Shown here piece after piece: positions 7,872-14,031 of a stretch of 20,502 nucleotides of DNA (positions are counted from its first letter, which is position 1; each line of letters starts with the position of its first letter). The DNA is from Phytoactinopolyspora endophytica (GTDB taxonomy: Bacteria; Actinomycetota; Actinomycetes; Jiangellales; Jiangellaceae), in the NCBI RefSeq assembly GCF_004138495.1, contig NZ_ML142849.1, positions 82,139 to 102,640 of the forward strand, in the 5' to 3' direction. Below the pieces are notes generated by a model, which was not told the origin of the DNA, ran no database searches, and saw only the letters and a list, made by a program, of their open reading frames with translations. The position numbers and the translations under genes are program-made.

Positions 7872-9275
7872 TCAATGCCCGCCGTCGGTCCGGGAGAAAC
7901 GTTCCCGTGCCACCGTCCAGGCGTACCGGTCGAAGCGCCCGTCGTCGCGAATCGCCTCGACGGCGTCGTAGGCCATCAACAATGCCTGGTGAACGTTGTC
8001 GAAGACGAACAGGCCCTGCCGGCCCAGCGTGACGATCCGTCGGATCATCCTCGCCCACGCGTCGACCTCCGCCAGGTCCTCCTCGTAGCCGAGCCGGTAG
8101 ATGGGGTACACCTGTCCGAGCCGGCGGGTCTCCACGTGGACACGGTTCACGCTGGGCAGACCGGTCAGGCCCAATGTCTCGTCCACCAGGTCCGCCAGCG
8201 ACTCGTCGTCCAGGCCCCACACTTCATCGGTCATAGAGCACGGAATCTCGGCACAGAGCACCGAGTGGTCGTCCGGGTCGCCGGGGTTGTCGCGGTAGTT
8301 CGTCGGCTCGGATATCCGCAGCACCGGGGTCCGCGGGTCCGGAATGTCGTGTGAGTCGTACCGGCTCCACTGGCCACCCTCGTGCACGATGTAGACCAGC
8401 AACATGGCACGGTAGCGCAGCCGCGCGGCCGACTCGATGGAGGTCAGCGATGGCGCCGGCCGCGAGATGCGGGCCAGAACCGGCAGCGGCAGGGTGGAGA
8501 AGACCAGCCCGCCGGTGACCACGTCACCATCCTGGGTGCCGACCTCGACCTCGTCCTCGTAGACGCGGACCCGGTCGACCTCCGCCTCGAGCTTGATGTC
8601 GACGCCCGCGTCGGCCGCAGCATTCGCCAGGGCTTCGACCAGCTCGCCGAACCCGTTCCGGGGGTAGTAGTAGCCGCTCGCCGTCTGCTGTTGCTTCCGC
8701 CGCAACCTGCCCACCGCACGACCGGCGACCTTCCACGCGCTCAGCCGTGCCGACTGCCGGTACGCCTGCTCGGCGCTGATGCCGTCGCCCGGCATGCCCC
8801 ACTGCTTCTCCGCCAACGGCCCATAGACGGTCTCATAGAGTGCGGGGCCGACACGGCTCTGAACCACGCTGGCGTAGCTCTCCTCGCTCCCGCGCCGGAA
8901 CGACATCGTGGCGGAGTCTTTGGCGATGCGGGCCAGCAGCGACGGCGGTAGCCGCCGGGTCACCTCGTCGGCGCGCAACGGCAACGACAGCCACTGGTCA
9001 CCCACCCGGATACGGCTGGACCGGCTTCGCAGCTGAAGATCTTCGCCCAACAGCGACTGCAGGTCGCCGAGCAGTGCCGGCGGAGTCGACCGGTCGAGCC
9101 GGTGCGAGCCCTGGTCACACCGGATCCCCGCCACCTCCACCGTGGCGGCCATACCGCCGACATGGTCCGCACGCTCGAGCAGGGTGACCTTGAAACCACG
9201 CTGCGCAGCGCGCCACGCGGCGACCAGGCCCGCCGGGCCGGCGCCGATGACGATGAGGTCGTGAGAAGTACCCAT
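7872..9275 (-). CDS. FAD-dependent amine-oxidase-fold oxidoreductase (protoporphyrinogen-oxidase/phytoene-desaturase-like)
   Basis: The product has 467 aa. The N-terminus is a classic FAD-binding unit: DLIVIGAGPAGLVAAWRAAQ (GxGxxG at 11-16), Glu34 at the end of strand 2, and DHVGGMAATVEVAGI with the GG doublet. QGSHRLD, YYYPRNGFGELVEAL and the C-terminal FVFDNVHQALLMAYDAVEA complete the amine-oxidase fold. The family covers protoporphyrinogen, carotenoid, sterol and polyamine oxidoreductases; this protein is related to but clearly different from the CgoX encoded 4 kb away. The start ATG (9275) gives the usual short lead before the FAD motif, although its ribosome-binding site is weak. Longer in-frame sequence upstream looks non-coding. 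It is a single gene, convergent with RNase D and divergent from the AlkD-like gene. Substrate unknown. Confidence 0.85.
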   Translation of the reverse strand: MGTSHDLIVIGAGPAGLVAAWRAAQRGFKVTLLERADHVGGMAATVEVAGIRCDQGSHRLDRSTPPALLGDLQSLLGEDLQLRSRSSRIRVGDQWLSLPLRADEVTRRLPPSLLARIAKDSATMSFRRGSEESYASVVQSRVGPALYETVYGPLAEKQWGMPGDGISAEQAYRQSARLSAWKVAGRAVGRLRRKQQQTASGYYYPRNGFGELVEALANAAADAGVDIKLEAEVDRVRVYEDEVEVGTQDGDVVTGGLVFSTLPLPVLARISRPAPSLTSIESAARLRYRAMLLVYIVHEGGQWSRYDSHDIPDPRTPVLRISEPTNYRDNPGDPDDHSVLCAEIPCSMTDEVWGLDDESLADLVDETLGLTGLPSVNRVHVETRRLGQVYPIYRLGYEEDLAEVDAWARMIRRIVTLGRQGLFVFDNVHQALLMAYDAVEAIRDDGRFDRYAWTVARERFSRTDGGH

Positions 9276-9357
9276 GGGGACCGCCAGCCTATCTCTCCAT
9301 ATCCCTTTCACGGCAGGGACACGCGGTCCTCTTGCGGCACGTGAAGAACCGTACGCG

Positions 9358-9416
9358 GCGAACGGCTCCAATATCCGGTTCCAGCATCGCAGGGCGAACG
9401 GTTCCAACATCGCAGG
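9358..9416. repeat. Three imperfect direct repeats in a divergent promoter region
   Basis: Units containing CGGCTCCAATATC (9363-9375), CGGTTCCAGCATCGCAGG (9376-9393) and CGGTTCCAACATCGCAGG (9399-9416) follow one another. The last two match at 17 of 18 positions. GCGAA precedes the first and third. They lie in the 235-bp gap between the FAD-oxidase and AlkD-like genes, so they may be regulator-binding repeats. The rest of the gap shows nothing else apart from the TAATGT box near its end. Confidence 0.6.
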
Positions 9417-9497
9417 TAGTAGCCGCCCGACCGTCCAATTGTCACGATCATGGCGCTGATCAGGCTGACCCGGGCGCGAGGAATGTCGCGGAGGATC

Positions 9498-9503
9498 TAA
9501 TGT
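9498..9503 (+). promoter_or_regulatory. Candidate -10 box for a leaderless AlkD-like mRNA
   Basis: TAATGT fits TANNNT and ends exactly 7 nt before the GTG at 9511. No -35 hexamer is evident at 17-18 nt upstream. A competing reading exists: GGAGG at 9490-9494 would suit an ATG at 9500, opening a four-codon ORF that ends across the GTG. Confidence 0.4.
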
Positions 9504-9510
9504 TGTCGCC

Positions 9511-10233
9511 GTGAGCCGTGAGGACGGACGTTTGGTGATCGAGATCCGCGACGCGCTGCACGCTGCGGCGGACCCGGTTAAGGCTGAGCCCATGCGGGCG
9601 TATATGAAGTCCGAGATGCCGTTCCTTGGCGTCCAGAAGCCGGCCCGGGCTAGAGTTCTGCGCGCGGTTCTACGTACTCGTGCGCTGCCCGATCGAGACG
9701 CGTGGGAGTCGACGGTCAGGGCTCTGTGGGACGAGGCGACGTTCCGCGAGGAGCGCTACGCGGCCACCGATGTGGCTCAGGCACGTCCGTATGCCGAGTG
9801 GGCGCATGACCCGGCGGCGCTTCCGCTGTACGACCACCTCATCGTCACGGGCGCGTGGTGGGACCACGTCGACGACGTCGCGATCCGGCTGGTCGGCCGT
9901 GTGCTGCGGACCGACCCGGCAGCCGCGGCACCACTGGTACGGACCTGGTCGCGCGATCCGGACCGGTGGCGCCGGCGCACCTCGGTCATCTGCCAGGTCG
10001 GGGCCGGAGAAGAGACCGATGTCGAGCTCCTCCGCGAATGTGTGCTCGCCAATATCTACGACCCGGACTTCTTCCTGCGCAAGGGAATCGGCTGGGCGCT
10101 TCGTCAGTACGCCAAGCACGACCCGGCGTGGGTCCGCACCTTCGTGTCCATCCATTACGAGCAGCTCTCCCCTCTCTCCCGCCGGGAGGCTCTGCGCAAC
10201 ATCCTGGCCAACACCCCCATCACCACCAGCTGA
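9511..10233 (+). CDS. AlkD-like DNA alkylation repair protein (HEAT-repeat glycosylase)
   Basis: The product (240 aa) is all-helical with no signal peptide. It matches the AlkC/AlkD superfamily of HEAT-like-repeat DNA glycosylases, which remove N3- and N7-alkylated purines without flipping the base into a pocket. Conserved features are MRAYMKSEMPFLGVQKPAR (29-47), the acidic/aromatic cluster GAWWDHVDDVA (W116, W117, D118, D121), placed like the catalytic Trp/Asp pair of AlkD, and FLRKGIGWALRQYAKHDP near the C-terminus. The start is GTG at 9511, with either a leaderless -10 or coupling to a tiny upstream ORF. It stands alone: the FAD-oxidase gene is divergent, and the next gene is 262 bp downstream behind a long-hairpin element and an operator-like palindrome. 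Activity is likely, but some family members act only on branched DNA. Confidence 0.88.
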   Translation: MSREDGRLVIEIRDALHAAADPVKAEPMRAYMKSEMPFLGVQKPARARVLRAVLRTRALPDRDAWESTVRALWDEATFREERYAATDVAQARPYAEWAHDPAALPLYDHLIVTGAWWDHVDDVAIRLVGRVLRTDPAAAAPLVRTWSRDPDRWRRRTSVICQVGAGEETDVELLRECVLANIYDPDFFLRKGIGWALRQYAKHDPAWVRTFVSIHYEQLSPLSRREALRNILANTPITTS

Positions 10234-10293
10234 CTCCGCTCATGCCAGCGGCGAGAACGAACACTCGCCATGACACGGAAGCAGATCAACCCA

Positions 10294-10408
10294 GCGGGGA
10301 CGAGGGATCTTCTGCGACCGATCTTCTTCCCGGCGGCAGACCAACGCAACCACCACACCAAACGGCCCGCCGGCCGCGTGAGAGCGAGCAGAAATCCCTC
10401 CTCCCCGC
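10294..10408 (+). repeat. Dispersed long-hairpin element, copy B
   Basis: Arms 10294-10315 and 10388-10408 form 20 Watson-Crick pairs with one C-C mismatch and one bulged C, around a 72-nt loop. The loop has an inner stem CCGGCGG (10330-10336) with CCGCCGG (10367-10373). It is the partner of the element at 4735-4850. CAACCCA directly abuts the left end (10287-10293) and recurs at 10416-10422, a possible insertion footprint. It lies between the AlkD-like stop and the operator of the thiolase gene. Confidence 0.8.
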
Positions 10409-10427
10409 GGGACCCCAACCCACCATG

Positions 10428-10450
10428 GCGAGTATTGTTACTCGCGAGTA
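10428..10450. promoter_or_regulatory. Overlapping palindromes, likely operator of the fadA-fadB operon
   Basis: Three GAGTA/TACTC half-sites alternate. GCGAGTA (10428-10434), TTGT and TACTCGC (10439-10445) form one inverted repeat, and TACTCGCGAGTA (10439-10450) is a perfect 12-bp palindrome sharing the middle half-site. This layout is typical of TetR-family operators, which often control beta-oxidation genes. TATTGT (10433-10438) and TAGCAT (10449-10454) are TANNNT boxes inside or at the edge of the site, so binding would block transcription. No TetR gene lies in the window. Confidence 0.6.
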
Positions 10451-10495
10451 GCATGGCCCCAATACCACCGCCGTCTGCCCCACGCAGGAGGTTCC

Positions 10496-11746
10496 GTGTC
10501 CCCGTCCACCAGACACCTTCGTGACGCCGCGTTCATCGACGGCGTCCGCACCCCGTTCGGCAAAGCGGGCGGCATGTACGCCGAGACCCGGGCCGATGAC
10601 CTCATCGTCAACTGCATCCGCGAACTCCTGCGCCGCCACCCGTCACTACCGCCCGAACGCATCGGCGACGTCGCCATCGCGGCCACGAACCAGATGGGCG
10701 ACCAGGGCCTCACCATCGGGCGTTCCGCGGCGCTGCTGGCGGGTCTCCCCCGATCCGTTCCGGGGTACGCGATCGACCGCATGTGCGCAGGCGCGATGAC
10801 CGCGGTCACCACCGCCGCCAGCGGCATCGCCTTCGGCGCCTACGACGCCGTGATCGCCGGCGGGGTGGAGCACATGGGCCGGCACCCCATGGGTGAGGGC
10901 ATCGACCCGAACCCGCGCTTCCTCTCCGAGAAGCTGGTCGATCCATCCGCACTCGTCATGGGGAACACGGCGGAGAACCTGCATGACCGGTTCCCGCACC
11001 TCACCAAGGAACGGGCCGACGCCTTCGCCGCCGCCAGCCAGGCGAAGCTGGCCAAGGCCTACGCCGACGGCAAGGTCCAGCCCGATCTGGTGCCGGTGGC
11101 CACCCGTAGCCAGGAAGAGGGCTGGGGACTTGCCACCGTCGACGAGCCGCCCCGCCCGGACACCACGGTCGAAGGGCTGGCCGGGCTACGCACGCCTTTC
11201 CGTCCGCATGGACGGGTCACGGCGGGTAACGCCGCCGGACTCAACGACGGCGCGACAGCAGCGCTGTTGACCGACACCGGCACCGCCGCTGAGCTTGGCC
11301 TCGCGCCGAGGATGCTGCTCGTCTCCTACGCTTTCACCGGCGTGGAGCCCGAGGTGATGGGCGTCGGCCCCATCCCGGCTACTGAGCGCGCGCTGCGGCA
11401 GGCGGGCCTCACTATCGACGACATCGGCCTGATCGAGATCAACGAGGCGTTCGCGGTCCAGGTGCTCGCGTTCCTCGACCACTTCGGCCTTCCCGACGAC
11501 GACCCGCGGGTCAACTCCTATGGCGGGGCCATTGCCGTGGGTCATCCCCTGGCGTCGTCCGGTGTCCGGCTGATGACACAGCTGGCCCGCCAGTTCGAGG
11601 AGCGTCCCGACGTCCGATACGGGATCAGCACGCTCTGCGTCGGCCTCGGCATGGGCGGCACCGTCGTCTGGGAGAACCCGCACCATACCGCCACTCGCAC
11701 CGGTGACCAGAACATCGCAGACCAGCACGAGGAGGACGCTGCCTGA
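10496..11746 (+). CDS. fadA: Thiolase (acetyl-CoA acyltransferase), beta-oxidation complex beta subunit
   Basis: The product (416 aa) has the thiolase fold and catalyses CoA-dependent cleavage of 3-ketoacyl-CoA. Catalytic residues are all present: nucleophilic Cys97 in DRMCAGAMTA, NEAFAVQ (317-322 region), His350 in GGAIAVGHPLASSG and Cys381 in TLCVGLGMGG. The start is GTG at 10496, with AGGAGG at 10486-10491. Its stop shares one base with the fadB start (TGATG), so the two are cotranslated and probably form the trifunctional complex seen with fadA/fadB pairs. An operator-like palindrome lies 46 bp upstream. The partner protein argues for a degradative thiolase rather than a biosynthetic acetyl-CoA acetyltransferase. 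Confidence 0.93.
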   Translation: MSPSTRHLRDAAFIDGVRTPFGKAGGMYAETRADDLIVNCIRELLRRHPSLPPERIGDVAIAATNQMGDQGLTIGRSAALLAGLPRSVPGYAIDRMCAGAMTAVTTAASGIAFGAYDAVIAGGVEHMGRHPMGEGIDPNPRFLSEKLVDPSALVMGNTAENLHDRFPHLTKERADAFAAASQAKLAKAYADGKVQPDLVPVATRSQEEGWGLATVDEPPRPDTTVEGLAGLRTPFRPHGRVTAGNAAGLNDGATAALLTDTGTAAELGLAPRMLLVSYAFTGVEPEVMGVGPIPATERALRQAGLTIDDIGLIEINEAFAVQVLAFLDHFGLPDDDPRVNSYGGAIAVGHPLASSGVRLMTQLARQFEERPDVRYGISTLCVGLGMGGTVVWENPHHTATRTGDQNIADQHEEDAA

Positions 11747-13863
11747 TGACCACCACAGAGACCGGGCCTGGGCTCGCCTTTCCGGACGAGGTCGTCAGCC
11801 ACGCTCACCTGCGCTTCGTCGAACTTCCCCTGAATGCCGGGAAGGCCGCGCTGATCACGCTCGACAACGGGCTGGACCACAAGAAGCCGAACACCCTGGG
11901 CCCGACGACGTTGCGGGGCCTCGAGCGGGCCATCGACGCCGCCTACGCGGAGCCAGGCGTCGTCGCTGTCGCCGTCACCGGCAAGCCGTTCATCCTCGCC
12001 GCGGGCGCCGACCTCAAGGGCATGGCGCTGCTTACCCACCGCGAACAGGCCATCGACGTGGCCAGGCTCGGCCACCGAGTGCTCGGGAAGCTGGGCGACG
12101 GCCCGGTTCCTACGTTCGGGCTGATCAACGGCATGGCGCTGGGCGGCGGCCTAGAGGTCGCGTTGAACTGCACCTACCGGACGGTGAGCAGAGCGGCCGC
12201 CGGACTGGCGCTGCCTGAGGTCTTCCTCGGCCTGATTCCCGGCTGGGGCGGCGCTTGGCTGCTGCCCAACACCGCCGGCCCCGAGACCGCGGTGAAGGTC
12301 ATCATCGAGAACCCGCTGAACCAGAACCGGATGCTCTCCGGCCCTCAGCTGGAGAGCCTCGGCATCGCGGACGCGACGCTTGACGCCGCGGACTTCATCG
12401 AGCAGTCGTTGACCTGGGTGGCCAAGCTCATCCGTGGCGACGTCACCGTCGAGCGCGCGTCGATCGACCGCACCGAGGAGGCGTGGGAGGCAGCTGTCGC
12501 ACGCGGGCGGGCCATCGCCGACGGCAAGGTGCACGGCGCCGCACCGGCGCCGTACCGTGCCCTCGAGTTGCTCTCCGCCGCGCGGACCTCCAGCAAGGCC
12601 GAGGGCTTCGCAGCCGAAGACGAAGCGCTCGCGGACCTGGTGATGTCCGAGGAGCTTCGGGCGGGCCTCTATGCCTTCGACCTCACACAGCGCCGCGCCA
12701 AGCGCCCGGCCGGGGCACCGGACAGGGAGCTGGCCCGGCCGGTCACAAAGGTCGGCGTCGTCGGCGCCGGGCTGATGGCCAGCCAGCTGGCGTTGCTCTT
12801 CCTGCGCAGGCTCGAAGTTCCGGTGGTCATGACTGACCTCGACCAGGAACGGGTGAACCGCGGCGTCGGCTACGTGCACGGCGAGGTGGACAAGCTGCTC
12901 GGTAAGGGCCGTCTCTCCGCTGACCATGCCAACCGTCTCAAGGGGCTGGTCAGCGGTTCGACTGACCAAGCCGTCTTCGCCGACGCCGACTTCGTCATCG
13001 AGGCGGTCTTCGAGGAGATGGACGTCAAGAAGCAGGTCCTGGGCCAGCTGGAGTCGGTCGTGTCCGCGGAGTGCGTCCTGGCGACCAACACGTCATCGCT
13101 CTCGGTCTCCGAGATGGCCTCGGCGCTGAAGGCTCCGGGGCGGGTCGTCGGATTCCACTTCTTCAACCCCGTCGCCGTACTCCCGCTTCTCGAGGTGGTC
13201 CGCGCGGAGCAGACCGACGACGCGACGCTGGCCACCGCGTTCGCCACCGCCAAAGAGCTGAAGAAGTCCGCGGTGCTGGTCAAAGACGCGCCCGCGTTCG
13301 TCGTCAACCGGATCCTGCTCCGCGTCACGGCCGAGGTCTTCAGGGCGGCCGACCGGGGAACCCCCCTTCAACTCGTCGACAACGCGCTGCTGAAGCTGGG
13401 TCTGCCGATGTCGCCGTTCGCCTTGCTGCAGCTGGTGGGTCCGGCCGTCGCGCTACACGTGCTGGAGTCACTGCATGCCGCGTTCCCTGACCGCTACCCG
13501 GTGTCGCAGAATCTGCGCCGCCTCGTCGAAGCCGGCAAGCCTGGCCTGTGGTCGTGGGACGAGCAGGGCAGGCCCTATCTCGATGACGACACCGCCGCGC
13601 TGATCGAGCAGGGTGACACCCAGCTGAGCGAGGATGAAGTGGTCGAGGCGGTTCTCTCCGCTACGGCCGAGGAGATCCGGTTCATGCTCGACGAGGGCGT
13701 GGTCGCGGAGCCACAGGACATCGACCTGTGCATGATCCTCGGCGCCGGCTGGCCGTTCCATATGGGTGGCGCCACACCGTATCTGGACCGTACGGGGATC
13801 GCCGAGAAGGTCACCGGCCGGCGTTTCCTGCCCAGAGGCGTCGCGAGCCTGCCCGCCTCGTAG
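11746..13863 (+). CDS. fadB: Multifunctional enoyl-CoA hydratase / 3-hydroxyacyl-CoA dehydrogenase, alpha subunit
   Basis: The product (705 aa) carries out hydration of enoyl-CoA and NAD-dependent oxidation of 3-hydroxyacyl-CoA. The N-terminal crotonase domain (about 20-310) has the oxyanion-hole motif LAAGADLKGM (84-93), GMALGGGLE with Glu137, and LALPEVFLGLIPGWGG with Glu158, the two catalytic acids. The dehydrogenase domain starts at KVGVVGAGLMA (NAD loop 337-345) and has GFHFFNPVAVLPLLEVV with catalytic His471, then KDAPAFVVNRIL and C-terminal helical domains. The length fits FadB. It overlaps the thiolase stop by one base. The gap downstream (13864-14031) holds a large structured element, and the catabolic block begins after it. 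From memory, dxs is a frequent neighbour in related genomes but is not seen here. Confidence 0.95.
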   Translation: MTTTETGPGLAFPDEVVSHAHLRFVELPLNAGKAALITLDNGLDHKKPNTLGPTTLRGLERAIDAAYAEPGVVAVAVTGKPFILAAGADLKGMALLTHREQAIDVARLGHRVLGKLGDGPVPTFGLINGMALGGGLEVALNCTYRTVSRAAAGLALPEVFLGLIPGWGGAWLLPNTAGPETAVKVIIENPLNQNRMLSGPQLESLGIADATLDAADFIEQSLTWVAKLIRGDVTVERASIDRTEEAWEAAVARGRAIADGKVHGAAPAPYRALELLSAARTSSKAEGFAAEDEALADLVMSEELRAGLYAFDLTQRRAKRPAGAPDRELARPVTKVGVVGAGLMASQLALLFLRRLEVPVVMTDLDQERVNRGVGYVHGEVDKLLGKGRLSADHANRLKGLVSGSTDQAVFADADFVIEAVFEEMDVKKQVLGQLESVVSAECVLATNTSSLSVSEMASALKAPGRVVGFHFFNPVAVLPLLEVVRAEQTDDATLATAFATAKELKKSAVLVKDAPAFVVNRILLRVTAEVFRAADRGTPLQLVDNALLKLGLPMSPFALLQLVGPAVALHVLESLHAAFPDRYPVSQNLRRLVEAGKPGLWSWDEQGRPYLDDDTAALIEQGDTQLSEDEVVEAVLSATAEEIRFMLDEGVVAEPQDIDLCMILGAGWPFHMGGATPYLDRTGIAEKVTGRRFLPRGVASLPAS

Positions 13864-13920
13864 GACGTTCGCGTATATCGCTCACACCCATGAGGTCATC
13901 GGTCTTCCGAGAGGCAGAAA

Positions 13921-14010
13921 CAGCCCGCGATACGTGCAGCACGCATGCTTACGCTGCGTAGAACATGCGTCTGCTCGATGAAGAGCAGACGCATGTGAAA
14001 ACGCGGGCTG
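13921..14010 (+). other. Structured element predicted as a three-way junction, upstream of the aldehyde dehydrogenase gene
   Basis: Read by eye, CAGCCCGCG (13921-13929) pairs perfectly with CGCGGGCTG (14002-14010) and encloses two hairpins. The first pairs TAC and GCAGC (13931-13933, 13936-13940) with GCTGC and GTA (13953-13957, 13958-13960), leaving GT bulged. The second is a perfect 14-bp stem, 13963-13976 with 13983-13996, capped by GATGAA. Junction linkers are A, GA and GAAAA. The ribosome-binding site GGGAGA of the next gene starts 10 nt after the closing stem. It could be a 5' UTR regulatory RNA, a small RNA or a U-tract-less terminator of fadA-fadB. I recognise no known RNA family. Confidence 0.7.
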
Positions 14011-14031
14011 CACACTCTCCGGGAGATCCTC

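Noticed and set aside
13921..14010. tRNA or tmRNA-like gene
   Set aside because: The cloverleaf-like outline is tempting, but there is no T-loop sequence, no anticodon arm of proper size, and the 14-bp stem has no tRNA counterpart.
13921..14010. Integron attC recombination site
   Set aside because: The ends do not show the RYYYAAC/GTTRRRY core sites, and no integrase or cassette array is present.
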